64,000 bases of DNA, taken from positions 2,556,505 to 2,620,504 of the forward strand of contig LS997565.1 of NCBI GenBank assembly GCA_000469685.2, given 5' to 3'. This stretch comes from Haemonchus contortus (Eukaryota; Nematoda; Chromadorea; Rhabditida; Trichostrongylidae). A model generated the notes under the pieces. It was not told the DNA's origin. It searched no databases and worked only from the letters and a program-made list of their open reading frames with translations. How positions within the stretch are numbered: position 1 is the first letter of the stretch; each line of letters starts with the position of its first letter. Shown here piece by piece: positions 1 through 11,700 of the stretch. The position numbers and the translations under genes are program-made.

Positions 1-47
1 AGCTATCATGACAAGCTCCTTTTGACAAATGAAGACCTTCACAAGTA

Positions 48-1052
48 CAAGATGCTCCAAAATTATGGGTACCAAAATTCAGGTTTTTCTGAGGCAGAAG
101 TGTTTCATTAACTTCATTTTATTACCAATTGGTTGCGCAAGTAGCAGTTTCTCGCAATCTGCATAACTGTCAAGGTAGGACCTCTCATATCTTCAAGACA
201 GCGAAGGTTGAATTAATGTTACCTGCAATCGTTTGCATGCAAGAGGCGAAAGGTGAAATTGTTCCCAATAATGGTCGAACTGCAGACTCTCAAATGATAC
301 AGAAACGTAGAGTTAATCAAAAACAAGTCCGGAAGGGGTAAGAAGCCAGTGTTTTCAAAAATAGAGCTATCAAAATAATTTAGTGTCGTCGATCGTGATC
401 ATGAGCGACTTATCGAAGGGGTGGTGACGGAGCAGGAATTGTCGAACATATCGAAGGGACGGTTGTAAAGCAAAAGCAAAGCCAGGGGAGACGATTACCC
501 CTCTCCCTGGCTTCTCAGTGTTGCAGTAAAAGTTGAAAAAGACGTTTATTTAGAAAGCATGTTGATGTATGCACTGAAGCCTTGGTTCGACCCTTTGTTT
601 TGAACAGCCCGCGGTCCCTCGAGCAGGACGGTGCTTCAGCCTCCCCGCCCCCCCCCCCCCCCCCCTCCTCCCACCATACCAAGCTCGTCCAAGAGAAAGT
701 TGACTTTAGCTGTCCGACTATGTAGCGAAAACGAATAATCGTTGCTTTCTAGACCTCGACTCACCGTAGGTTTCTGATTAGAGTAGGACCAGCCGGTTGG
801 GCGGTCTTAGTTTGGAGTCATGAAAGCAAGAATCAAGAACGGCCAGGAGAAAATGAAGTAGGAATACCGGCGTGCCACATGCAGGGACTTCTAGAGTAGA
901 TTTTTGCTTGCTAATGGAGTACATTCGGAAATGTGATTGCAGCTTGTTATTGTAAATGATGTAAGCAAACGTGCATATATGTAGATTTCACTGTTATTCT
1001 CAGCTTAGAACTTTCAAATTCAAATAAGCAACCATAATTTTGGGATACTCTT
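48..1052 (+). mobile_element. Tc1/mariner-family relic, copy A
   Basis: Degenerate DNA transposon lying between TA dinucleotides. Its ends are imperfect inverted repeats built on the core CCAAAATTATGGG. The plus-strand frames retain broken transposase pieces, including a stretch like FEQDGAPAH (the block around the second catalytic Asp in Tc1/mariner enzymes) near 610-650 and a C-terminal piece around 820-900. A run of C residues interrupts it near 645-665. There are many stops and frameshifts, so it is non-functional. It occupies the same kind of intron position in gene 1 as copies B, C and D do in genes 2, 3 and 4, so the insertion probably predates the gene duplications. Confidence 0.75.
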
Positions 1053-1110
1053 TACGTACAATTTTAGTGGCTTACACTTTAATTGCCTCGAAATAATTCA
1101 GATAAAATAC

Positions 1111-1411
1111 CTTGCACTACCACAGGACCTGGTCCAAGGGGAACCGGATCTCCTGAAAACAGTATGTATTATTATACATTGCATTTCTCTAATTTCTAGG
1201 CAATGAAGGAAACTCGATCCATCAATAATAAGTAACATGACAGATTAATCTCTACAGATAAAGAAGTTCACAACTACGTACGATCCCAGCTGCCTTCACT
1301 TTAACCCCTTGAATTGGTTCAGATAAGTTACCTTGCACTCCCACGGAACCTAGACTGAGGGGAAGCAGAGGGCTTCCTGAAAAAAGTATCCTACTTACTA
1401 TAAAGCGCTTA

Positions 1412-1453
<42 letters not shown>

Positions 1454-3624
1454 CTGTCTGTCTGTCTGTATGTCTGTCACGAAATTCCTTAGCTTCTTTA
1501 GATCTGCCTGGAGAGACTGGGTCAAGTGTGGGATGGGTGGGCCAGGTCTCGAGAAGTATAAAACACACATCAGCTTGGCGGAGCCCCGCCCACAGTGGGC
1601 GTGGCGTGCCTCGAAATGAGCCCTACCGAGGACCATGATTTCAAATTCAGCCCTAAGACAGCCTCAAAATTGGGGTTTAAAGGTGGCTTGAGGTGTGCAT
1701 TGGTAAGTTAGATCGAACTGGGGAGACCCACCCCCGATGGGCGGGGCGTTCTCCAAAAATGCAATGCTTTATGAAAACATTAATAACTCGGTTTGGAGAG
1801 AGCCAACTGAGCAGGAAAAAGTTGATATGGGAGAAGCATTGTCGGAGGTGTCTCCTGCATAAATGACGTCAGCGGAGACCCGCCCACAATGGGCGGAGCG
1901 TGCCTCGAAGCTCACATCCCTTCTTACATTTATATACGAAAATCCATAATTCCGGTTCCCATGGACCTAGAGAGTTCAAATTTGGTAGGAGTACAGGCGA
2001 CAGGGTGGGAACACCTATGGTGGGTGGCAGAACCAGACTCCGCCCACGAGGGGCGGGGTTTGGGTAAAAATTCATAATTCTGTCCCAATGGACCTAGAGA
2101 GTTCAAATTTGGTAGGAGTAAAAGCGTCATGGAGGCAAAACTCATGGTGGGTGGCAAAACCAGACTCCGCCCACAAGGGGCGGGGTTTGGGCGAAAATTC
2201 ATAATTCTGTCCCAATGGACTTAGAAAGTTCAAACTTGGTAAGAGTACAGAAACCGCGATGGGGAAACTTATGGTGGGTGGTAGAACCAGACTCCGCCCA
2301 CAGGAGGCGAGGTTTGAGCGGAAACTCATAACTCCCGTCCCCATGGACCTAGAGAGTTCAAATTTGGTAGGAGTACAGGCGACAGGGTGGGAACACCTAT
2401 GGTGGGTGGCAGAAACAGGCTCCGCCCACAAGGGGCGGGGTTTGGGCGAAAATTCATAACTCCCGTCCCCATGGACCTAGAAAGTTCAAACTTGGTAAGA
2501 GTACAGGCGACAGGATGGGAACACCTATGGTGTGTGGTAACACCGGACTCCGCCCACAATGGGCGGGGTTTGGGCGAAAATTCATATCTCATGTCCTCAT
2601 AAACCCAGAAAGTTCAAACTTGGTAGGAGTACAGGCGACAGGATGGGAACACTTATGGTGGGTGGCAGGACCAGACTCCGCCCACAGGAGGCGAGGTTTG
2701 AGCGGAAACTCATAAATCCGATAAAGGTCTATAATGGAAATCAGCTCATGCGGCTCCATCTCTCATGACTAGAGCCCCTAGCGCGCGCGAGAGCGTGCGT
2801 AGCCGCCTGGTATATTACATTACATTTCTGCTATTTCTAAATAGTGGAGGAAACTCAATCCATTAATAATAGGTAACATGACAGGCTATATCTACAAATG
2901 AAGACGTTCACAGCTACAGACAGTTCCAGCTGCCTACACTTGAACTCTTCGAATTGATTTTGGTAAATTACCGTGCACTATCACAACAAGACCCGACCCA
3001 GGGGGAAGCTAGACGTAAGGGCTTCTATGAAAAACAGCTTCGCGTTGTATTTCTTAAATTTCTAGGTAGCAGCGGATGGCTCAGTCTACACATCTGCTCA
3101 CAACCGTATTGATGATGAATAAAATGACCGCCCCCCTCTCAAAAGTGCTACCACAAATGCAATCTCAAGGTAATGCACTGCGACGATTGATCCAGTAGTG
3201 TACCTGTCGATACAACTGGTCTTGGTCCCGGTCAAATTAGACTGGGTGAAGTTAATGGTATAGGATGAAGTCAAGAAGAAATTTGTGGCCGGACTCCCAA
3301 TAGAGCTATCAGACCTATGGCTATGAGCTGCTTATAGATTCAATTCAGTTGATTGGAGCCTCGTTAAATTTCTACCTATGGATGTACAAAACTCAATTCT
3401 GTTGCGGACTACGGAACGCATAGCGGATGCAGTCAATGCTTCCCTTTTATCAATTTATCTATTGATTTTTTGTCCTATTTCTGAAAACACCTACAACAAT
3501 CGGTGCATTAAGTCCCATGCTCCATTTCTCCAACTTATTTATTTGACTTACCTAGAGGTGTTTGGACCACTATTTGTCCTAGAGCAGCTGCGATGATTGC
3601 AAACAAGACGGCGACGAAATACAT
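1111..3624 (-). CDS. Array gene 1 (partial): secreted GPGP micro-exon protein
   Basis: First gene of the minus-strand array, running off the left edge. Exon 1 (3552-3624) starts at ATG 3624 and encodes MYFVAVLFAIIAAALG followed by QIVVQTPL. This is a hydrophobic signal peptide with likely cleavage after LG, ending in phase 1 before a GTAAGT donor. Clean micro-exons follow at 1332-1376 (45 nt, GSPLLPLSLGSVGVQ) and 1111-1152 (42 nt, GDPVPLGPGPVVVQ), both phase 1-1 with TTTTCAG acceptors and GTAA or GTAT donors. Two exon-like blocks between them look dead or out of frame: 3204-3241 (stop in the GPRPVV frame) and 2972-3024 (TAG in frame). A Helitron (1390-2810) sits in an intron. The terminal exon must lie left of the window. 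The protein should be exported; its function is unknown. Confidence 0.7.
1413..1478. repeat. (TGTC)n microsatellite
   Basis: About 16 near-perfect tetranucleotide repeats, about 23 bp after the 5' terminus of Helitron 1. The other Helitrons of this family carry a different microsatellite at the same position. Confidence 0.95.
1961..2712. repeat. 127-bp minisatellite, six units
   Basis: Six tandem units start near 1961, 2088, 2214, 2343, 2471 and 2598. Each begins ATGGACCTAGAGAGTTCAAA or a close variant and contains a hairpin-forming core of CCGCCC facing GGGCGG. The Gly/Pro-like ORFs on both strands here are products of the repeat, not genes. Single copies of the same unit occur in Helitrons 3 and 4. 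Confidence 0.9.
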
Positions 3625-3712
3625 CCTGAAATTGTTAGTTCTTGAAGTGGATGCGATGGCCGCCCAAGCAAAAAGCTTGTAAGAGCTGATGAAGGGGCTG
3701 TTTCTTGGCAGC

Positions 3713-3720
3713 TATATATA
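3713..3720 (-). promoter_or_regulatory. TATA box of array gene 1
   Basis: TATATATA on the minus strand, followed by GCTGCCAAGAAACAGCCCC and 89 bp before the ATG. The same sequence and spacing occur at all six visible array promoters. Confidence 0.85.
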
Positions 3721-4510
3721 GTCCTAATTTTATGGGAATTTCTATTCATCTTAGTGCCATAATTCCAAAAAAACCATTACAGGTCGCTTCATATCTGTGA
3801 GAACAAACCTTCATGCCAGAATTAATCTGCCACGGAATTCTTCATGGCCCATGAAGTTTGTGAAAGTTTTCCTGGCGAGCATGTTTTTATTGGAATAATA
3901 AGAGCCACTGGTGAAGACGTGGCAAACGATATTCACAAAGATGACATGTGGCAAAATCTGTTTCTGATATGTTTGGGCATTTCACCAGAGCTTGAATGTC
4001 TGTCGTCTTTGCTTCTTTCACAATTCCATTTTTTCACTTGATTCGTTTTCTCTGAGCGAATTACCATATCTGTGGAGGAAACAACAACGACAGGAACTCT
4101 CAGATCAACAGATCGTCTTGTTTCTCACCATCAGCTGCTTGTTTGACGTTGGAAGGCTATCACAGTGGTTGGGTTGCTTGAGATCAAATCATAATTTAAC
4201 ATAAGTCATGACAAGAGTAGTGAATTGACAAAAAGACCAAAAATTGTACTCGAGACTCAGACCATGGAGCCCGAAAGAGGTGCGGGTTACCACATAACCT
4301 TCGCTGGATGGCACAGCTGCTTTGTAATTGGTCGGAGGCTTCCGAGAACCCAATATTTAGGATCTCGCGTGAGACTATGATGGGACGTCAAAGATATCCA
4401 TGTGCTCCTTACTAATTGACGAAGAGTCATGACACCCTTTGAGGTCAATGGTCATTGATACTTGCCCATAGCAAGAGGTGAATTCAGGGGATGGGGTTCA
4501 TTTTTCTGCT
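3721..4510. other. Upstream intergenic block of gene 1, no gene seen
   Basis: The first roughly 350 bp are strongly conserved upstream of genes 1-5, including a stretch around 3840-3970 that reads as a short plus-strand ORF (MAHEVCESFPGEHVFIGII). That ORF shifts frame or ends at different places in other copies and has no recognisable homology. I treat it as conserved promoter-distal DNA. Nothing else is recognised. Confidence 0.5.
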
Positions 4511-4820
4511 TGTGTAAGGCTTGAGCATAGTTTGTAGAGGTGAGAAAGTGCGAGAAAGTTTTCATGCTACAGTATGAATCGAATGTTGCAACTTTCAGAT
4601 CGCGGAGATAAAAGTCAGATGTAAGAAAGAGGAGCAGCGTCCAGTCGCCCTCGAGCCCAACACCACCTGCGCCCTCATTCTGTTCGTCGTCGTAGTTATT
4701 CCTAGTGATAACCTGTGTAATATTTATCTATATTCGTGTAACAGACAATAAAATTGACTCCACTAGTTATGTGTTGTTTTGACGGAAAACGTGCCAAGGA
4801 ACATAGTTAGCGCTAACTGT
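4511..4820. mobile_element. 310-bp insertion, possible solo LTR
   Basis: Paralogous intergenic DNA (for example at 35830 and 13670) reads continuously from TTCTGCT into AGGTTGGGTAG. Here 310 bp intervene, starting TGTGTAAGGC and ending GCTAACTGT, with AATAAA near 4748 followed by a GT-rich stretch, as in many LTRs. No clear target duplication or TG..CA ends could be confirmed. The insertion itself is well supported; its class is not. Confidence 0.4.
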
Positions 4821-4864
4821 AGGTTGGGTAGATTTTTGCCGTCTATGTTCTCTCACGAGTAATC

Positions 4865-6270
4865 ATGCATGCTTGTATGGAGAATCTGAGTGTTGTTGAT
4901 ATCTTGCACATCGGATTAGACCAAGACTTGCTTTCAACTGAATGGAAAATAAAGGGAGGCGACCCGGCCTCTCATAAGTTATACCCTTGTATACCCTTCC
5001 ATGGTACGGCTAGCTCCTCAAAGTATGGCCAATCCTTGCACCACAACCTGGAAAGCTACTATTGTGTACATATACGGTGGAGGCAGCCATATGAATGAGT
5101 TCTACTCCTCCCAACTTGAGAGATCCACCAGTAAGGCGGCGTTAGGTGGACCCCACTTCAAAAGAACTGGCAAAATATCACGGGCATGGCAGGATACGCA
5201 AAAGAAGAAGGATTAAGAAGCGCTATAGGGATCAGTATCTGGACGAAAGTCGAAGTTGGAAATGTACATCATCCGGGACTAATCTTAACTTTAATTTCCC
5301 CATTTTGGAGTCCGATTTTATGGCATCCGGTTCCAACAGAGTTGGTCCGCAGAATCTGGATAGTGTTCAGTCAGTTGTCACCGAAACCCACTCACTATTA
5401 TTTCCTGGACACGTGGCAGAATGGTAGGCGCCAAGGATCAGTAGTATATTTCCGAGGAAGAGCAATGCTATGTAGATGCTGTATGAGAAATGAGAACGAA
5501 TTGGAGCTTACCGATCACAACCTCGCCATTCCAAAAGAAGGGATCGTTTACATGAAGAAGGAGGTCTGAGAAAGCGATATCTTCTCGTTTAAACCCCTAT
5601 GAACAGGCCTCCCATAAGCCATGTGGCACTTAGAACGGCTAGATGAGATGAGCAGAGGTCGACGGTTTAGGCTTGCGCTTCTTCTACTTACGTACGCATC
5701 GAGCAGGAACCAGTGCTGGCCGGATTCGACAATGTTTATGAAAAGATTGTCTCGTGACAGAACCTCGCCAAAGGCGATGTCCACGAAAATCAAGTCGGTA
5801 TCTCAGCTTCATTTGCGCTCAACATAGCCAATATAACTGAATGTTTCAGCTCGACTAGGCCCAACATGATGAAAGGTCTAGTTTCGGGAATGAACAGAGG
5901 CAAACGCTCGGGAGCATTTGGAAATATCGAAAAAGATTGCGTAAAGAAGATAAAGAACAATCGATTCTGCCACATTATTTTGTTTTCAATGCGCTTTCTG
6001 CCTCGACTTACGCTTCAAAGTATTGGTGACCTTACTACTAAAACAGTTATTCTAACATGTATTCAGAAGATCAGACTCGACAGGCACGTCATACGTTCTC
6101 GCCACTATAATTGGATCAGGGATGCTACCTACTCGACTGTGAGAGAGGTCGGACAAACACGAGGCTGGTCCAGAGCCCAGTTATCACACTTCTTCGATAA
6201 AACTCCGAACAAAAGCGAAGATGCTTACAATATGCTTCAAGAAAGAGGGCTCATTGAACTACATTGAGCT
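4865..6270 (+). other. Conserved intergenic block with unassigned ORFs, copy 1
   Basis: This block recurs at 13680-15145, 35830-36950, 50890-51370 and 56640-57400. It carries plus-strand ORFs, notably 5866-6267 (133 codons, containing a stretch EDAYNMLQERGL) and 5186-5569. The related copies show indels and stops in these frames, so a decayed gene is more likely than an active one. I do not recognise the product. The segment 5450-6097 is almost identical to 14325-14972 (one difference seen by eye), while the flanks have diverged. Confidence 0.4.
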
Positions 6271-6425
6271 ACGACGGTAACTATGGAGTTATTATCGACG
6301 TCCGATTGAGTTAATTAGTAATCACCGGGCACCTAAATTGATCCCCATATACGAACTTCGGTGTAATCAGCTTTTATCTCAACAATTTTATGAGCGATCT
6401 TCGATTTTGCTCCTTTTCATAAGTA

Positions 6426-6971
6426 TTAGGTTGATGCATAATCATTGCGGATTTTTTCGCGGCCTTTTTTCTCCCGATAGAACTTGAATATTGAATTTGG
6501 GTTTTTTCTAGAAATGATCTACTTGATTTTCTCTACCAGAATATACTCAGAAAACCATCCGCACATTCGCGAAATTAGACTTAACTACTTCGAGAAAGAT
6601 TGAAATGTGGCGCAGGCATTCCGCGATCTCGGTAACTTTTCAGCGTTTGATCTGCTCCTAAATTTGTCATATTCACCGGCAGAAACATTTATGGATTATC
6701 TCGTCAACCGTTCATCGAAGAATGGCTAGAGAATAGAAGTTACGTCGATTTGGATGACTTGATGGCCGATGTCAAGGCGTGGATCGACCGTAAGGATCAA
6801 AACTTCTTCGCTTTCGGGATCTGACTAACTAATCACTGGGAAGCAGTGCTTGACGTAGATGGTGAATAAGTTCCGGAGTAATTGTTTGAGTACGTCTTTG
6901 CTTAGTATTTCTACAGTTTCTTTAGGTGAAATTTGCTGGAGAAAATCCGCAATAATTATGCATCGTCCTAA
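6426..6971 (+). mobile_element. Internally deleted mariner element
   Basis: Flanked by TA, with inverted ends TTAGGTTGATGCATAAT and its partner ATTATGCATCGTCCTAA. The plus frame starts with a mariner-type helix-turn-helix (IREIRLNYFEKD.NVAQAFRDL) and then jumps to a transposase C-terminus (FIEEWLENRSYVDLDDL ... LTNHWEAVLDVDGEYF). The catalytic core is missing, so it is a deletion derivative. Confidence 0.85.
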
Positions 6972-7026
6972 TATATAGAGGCAGGTAAAATGCAGGGGAA
7001 ATAGAAAATATCAAAATAATCGTGTT

Positions 7027-7296
7027 TTGACCGCCAGAAAGTCATGTGTATTTTCACTAGATCACCTAATGAACGGTCGCCGAAAAGTTACTGAGATCGC
7101 GGAATGGTTGTGCTACCTTCCAATCTTTCTCGAAGTAGTAGAGCCTAATTTCGCGACTATGCGGATGGTTTTTCGAGTATATTCTTGTAGAGGAAATCAA
7201 GTAGACTATTGCTGGAAAAAACCCGAACTCAATATAAAAATTCTATGGAGAGAAAAAAGGCCGCGAAAAATTCGCAATAATTATGCATCAACCTAA
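7027..7296 (-). mobile_element. Mariner 5' fragment, inverted
   Basis: Reverse-orientation partner of the element at 6426-6971. It carries the same terminal sequence (TTAGGTTGATGCATAAT on the minus strand from 7296) and the same N-terminal helix-turn-helix coding region, and then breaks off. The two pieces lie end to end about 50 bp apart. Confidence 0.8.
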
Positions 7297-7430
7297 TACT
7301 CTATAGTGGAGTGCGGGAAATTTTGAATTCCATGGGATCTTCATAGGAGAGGACGTGTCGCGAATATATTTCAATTGCTATATCCATTATGCATAGTGGT
7401 CGTCATCTTTCTTCAGAGAAATAAGCAGAA

Positions 7431-8260
7431 ATGCAAGGTCTTCGTGATACAAGGTTCAGTATGAGGGCTGGAAGGAGGCAGATGGTATTTACAATCCCCC
7501 AGAGATATTTGAAGAATTCCGATAGCTTCAGAGATGCCCCGAGAACAGGAAGCCAGTGCAAGGTATCTGCCAACGACGATAGGAAAACTCTACGAGCCAT
7601 TTCGAACAGTGCATTGTCGTTGAACCAAGTTCTACCGGCATTGGATCTCACGGTTTCAAAGACCATTGTATGAAGGATCTTGGAAAGAAGCAGCAGCATT
7701 GTTATAGCAACATTGAGAAGGGCTCCGAGGCTCACCGACCATCACAGAAGAGCACGACGTCAATTTCCAAAGTTGAATTTGGGAAGATATTGGGAAAAGG
7801 CAAGCCCGTAATGCAGACTAGCCGTAGAGCCGTACAAGAATTCTCCTTTAGGTCGTATTCGCCTGTGAAAAAAGTTTGATTTGTCGGGTACAATTGCTAC
7901 TAGCGTGGCTTGCAAAAACAGCCCACCAACTTTAGTCGTCGCAAATTTGGAGGAGAAAATGTTAGGTATCACGAGCTGGGGCTTGCTTTCGTGACCTCCA
8001 AAATGGAACCTAGGGTTTACCAAAACGCTCTACAGGGGCTCCTGTTGCCATTCTTAAATCGTTTTCCTCGTCTTAACAACGTTTTTAACAGGACACGGTG
8101 CTGCGATCCACGATAATCGTCCCGTGAAAGAGCAGCTGCGTTGTCAATATATAGAAATTTTGGCTTAGACAGCTTGCGGTCCTAAACCCTCTCCGAAGGA
8201 AAATCTGTAGGTCATCATTAAGCCAGTAAAGAGCTGTGACAGACTGCTTACTTTGGGAAT
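7431..8260 (+). pseudogene. Tc1-like transposase relic, copy 1
   Basis: Frames on the plus strand read IPQRYLKNSDSFRDAPRTG, NDDRKTLRAISNSALSLNQV, a block near 8095 like QDNAAIHD, and CSPDLNPIENLWG-like remnants near 8175-8215. This is the order of a Tc1-type enzyme: DNA-binding domain, then a DDE core. Multiple stops and frameshifts make it a pseudogene. The same relic sits at the same intergenic place at 15440-16400 and 37780-38410. Confidence 0.7.
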
Positions 8261-8289
8261 GCAGAATTTGAGGGTGACCTTGCACTCAT

Positions 8290-8698
8290 AAAGCGCACGT
8301 ATTGCAAGTCCGTCGCCTATTGCCTGCCCACCTTCAAACATTTTCTCAATTGTTGTTACCCATCATTGAGAGACACATGCTGGTCTATCGTTAGGGTGGG
8401 CTTATGATTAATTCAAGAAAGATCCTTATTTCCGACTCTGCTGTTATCCCTCCTTTTTCGGACATATTCACTCTCAATAATGACCGTTCTGGAGTACCTC
8501 TTGTATTGGAGATTTAATGATTTTGCCAGCTATAATTTTTCACATTTTTCCTTATATAAGCAGTAATGGCCTTCCCCTCCCCCCTTTATCTTGACTGTTG
8601 CACCTTTTTCTCAAGTAGGATTGCGTGAGGGTTTGCGAGACAGCCAGAAAGAACTAACAAATCATAAATTTGTAAAAGCAACGATAGTTTTCCGAAAA
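8290..8698. other. Downstream flank of gene 2, no gene seen
   Basis: AT-rich sequence conserved downstream of the poly(A) signal in the other gene copies (16600-17040, 30160-30560, 40700-41060, 51580-51810). No coding potential or RNA gene is recognised. Confidence 0.5.
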
Positions 8699-8704
8699 TT
8701 TATT
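8699..8704 (-). terminator. Poly(A) signal of array gene 2
   Basis: AATAAA on the minus strand within CTCGAATAAATTTTCG, 85 bp after the stop codon. The position is conserved in every array gene. Confidence 0.8.
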
Positions 8705-8788
8705 CGAGAGGCTGTATCTGGGGAAATACGAGTTGGATAAAGGCTTCAACCCTTTAAAACATTCCCACTGATAGCTCGGTATGATCAA

Positions 8789-11700
8789 TCACATCCCAAA
8801 GGGATGACTCCCTGAAATTTGAAGTATTCCTGGCCATACTTCAGGCGGAAGCGGAGAGTTTCCTGAAAACGATGCATGTTACATTGCATTTCTCCAATTT
8901 CTGGGAAGTGAAGGAATTTTGATCTATCCATCATCATAGAAGGATAACGATAATAGATGACATGACAGGCTCTTTTCTACAGATGAAGACGTTCACAACT
9001 TCACAAAACTTCAACTGCTTTCACTTCAATTCCTTGAGTCAATTCAGTTGAATTACCTGACACAATCACAGGCCCTGGTCCTAGGGGAAGTTGAGAGTTT
9101 CCTGAAAAAAAAAATGCATATTACATTGCATTCCTCCAATTCCTAGGTAGTGAAGGGAATTTGATCTAGCCACCATCTTAAAAAGATATCGGTAATAGGT
9201 CACACGACAGGCCCCTTTCCACAAACGAAGACGTTCACAACTTCATAAAACTTCAACTGCTTACACTTTGATTCCTTGAGTTAATTCAGATAAATTACCT
9301 GTTACTACCACAGGTCCTATTCCAAGGGGAAGCTGAGAGTTTCCTAAAAACAATGTATATTTCATTGCAATTCTCCAACTTCTAGGTCGTGAAGGAACTT
9401 GAACTGTCCATCATCTTGTGTAGATGTGAATAATAACCAACATGACAAGATCCTTCTACAAATAAAGACATTCACAACTACAAGATGCTTCAAAATTATG
9501 GGTATCGAAATTCAGGATTTCCTAGAGCAGAAATGACTCATTAATTTCACTTTATTCGCTATAGATTAAATGCACAAGTAGGTTTTCTCGCAAAATGCAT
9601 AGATATCAAGGTAGGGCTTCTCATATCTTCAAGATAGTGAAGGTTACCTGCAGTCGTTTGTATGTGGGAGGCGAAAGGTGGAAATGCTTCCCAATAATGA
9701 TCGAATGGCAGGCTATTAAACGATACAGAAAAGCAGAGTTAATCAAAAGCAAATCCGAAAGGGGTAAAAAGCCAGTGTTTTCAAAAAAAAGGCCATCAAA
9801 ATAATTTAGTTTCGTCGATCGTAATCTTGAGCGACTTATCGAAGGGCTGGTGACGGAGCAGGACTTATCGAACTTATCGAAGGGGCGGATTGTAAAGCCA
9901 AATTCATTGCTATTCTTGTATTATGCACAAATGCCACTGCACTTGCGATCTCGGTCGACATTGTGAGGCCAAAAAATTTGGCTGCCTGCTAACTCACTCG
10001 TGGGGGAAGACTCATATCTTCATCGTTTTCTCCTACATGAAAAGTTTCACGGCAAAGGCAGTTTTCGACAAACAATTGGTTTGGTTTGGTTCTGCAGAGA
10101 AATGAAAAGTGCAATGTTTCACGAGAAATTGCTTTATGAACAGCGATCAAATGTTTTTCACAAGAAACCCACTTGCTGTGGTGAGACGACGACCCCCTTA
10201 GTGTTGCAGCAAATGCTAAAAAAATGCCGACTCTAGCTGCGTGACTTCATAGCAGAAAGGGCTGCCAGACTTCATAGCAAAAAGGAGTGACCAGTCTACT
10301 TTCCATATCTTAACTCACCGTAGGTTCCTGATTAGAGTAAGACCTGCTGGGTGGGCCGTCGTAGTTGGGAATCATGAAAGTGAGAATCAAGAGAGAACTA
10401 AGTCAGAATAACTGCGTGACACATGCAGGGAATTCTAGTGTAGATTTTGGCGTGGTAATAGGTAATGCTTGGAGATGTGATTGCAGTCTGAAAGCAAGCA
10501 AAGAACGGCCAGGAGAAAATGAAGTAGGAATACCGGCGTCCCACATGCATGGAATTCCAGAATGTATTTCTGCTTGCTAATGGGGTATATTTGAAAATGT
10601 GATTTCAGCTTGTTATTGTACATGATGTCAACGTGCATATAGATTTCATTGTTATTCTCAGCTTAGAACTTTCAAATTCAAATAAGCACCCATACTTTTG
10701 GGACACTCTTTACATATAATTTTAGCCTCTCACATTTAGATAAATTACCTTGCACTACCACAGGACCTGGTCCAAGGGGAAGTGGAGAGTTTCCTGAAAA
10801 GATATATTTCATCACATTTCTCCAATTTCTAGGCAGTGCAGGAAACTCGGTCCATTAATAATAAGTAACATGACAGAAGCCTCTCTACGAATAAAGACAT
10901 TCACAACTACATACGATTTCATCTGCTTTCACTTTACCCCTTGAATTGGTTCAGATCCTTACTATATATAAAGCGCTCTGTCTGTCTGTCTGTTTGTTTG
11001 TTTGTTTGTTTGTTTGTACGGAAATTCGATATAACCTGAAGAAACACCTGGAGAAGTCGGGTCAAGTTTGGAATGGGTTGGGCATAGGGTAAGTGCAACA
11101 GGGCACATGTGAGCCTAGCGGAGCTCCGCCCCCAAGGGGCGGGGCATGCGCCGGAATTGGGCGGGGTCATGGGCGAGTTCTTCTAACTCGATCTCATAAT
11201 GTTCCAGACACCGGGAAAAAATGTGCATAGGTGAGGGATGGGTCAACAATCAAAATAAAGGAAACTTACCGGCGGTGGGCGGAGCGTTCCCGAAGTGGGC
11301 GGTGCTTTACACAGAGAATCATAACTCGATTTAACGAAGGCATCGAGGCCAGGGAAAAAAGTAAAAAGAGTGAGCAAGGCTTTATGCGTGCTGGGCATGC
11401 GTAAGCTTAGCGAAGCCCCGCCCACGGTGGGCGGGGCGTGCGTTAAGGTGAAAGCTACTTTTCAAAAATGTGTGTAACTTCGTTCGGAAACGTTCAAGAG
11501 TGCGGAAAAAAAGTGGTGAGAGGTAATGGAACAAATGTGGTCAAATTCCCGAAGTGGGCGGGGTTGGCACCAAAGTGGGCGGGGCTTAGATCGAAAATTC
11601 ATAACTCTATTTAGAAACGTGCTGGGATGCGGCAAAAAGGTGTCAAGGTGTAAAAGAACAAATGTGGTCAAATCCCGAAAGTGGGCGGGGTTTGCACTAA

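Larger units (their letters stand above)
1390..2810 (+). mobile_element. Non-autonomous Helitron 1
   Basis: Starts TCCTACTTACTATAAAGCGC and ends TAGCCGCCTGG, preceded by a GC-rich hairpin around 2779-2800. It is inserted exactly between A (1389) and T (2811) of the array intron: the flanks rejoin to the normal ...CCTGAAAA(C/A)AGTA/TATATTACATT. TC at the 5' end, CTRR at the 3' end, a 3' hairpin and A/T insertion without duplication are the Helitron signature. No Rep/helicase coding is present, so it is non-autonomous. Inside are a (TGTC)n microsatellite near the 5' end and a 127-bp minisatellite. Confidence 0.85.

Noticed and set aside
1869..2768. Overlapping ORFs on both strands with repeated PTKFELSRS or ESSNLVGVQ text
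   Set aside because: Products of the 127-bp minisatellite, readable in several frames on both strands.
3844..4041. Short plus-strand ORF starting MAHEVCESFPGEHVF, repeated upstream of several genes
   Set aside because: It is conserved as DNA together with the promoter region, but the reading frame ends at different places and has indels in other copies.
5548..5793. Minus-strand ORF in the duplicated block at 5450-6097, mirrored at 14423-14668
   Set aside because: Its identity reflects the recent near-identical copy. The older copy near 36390-36600 has stops in this frame.
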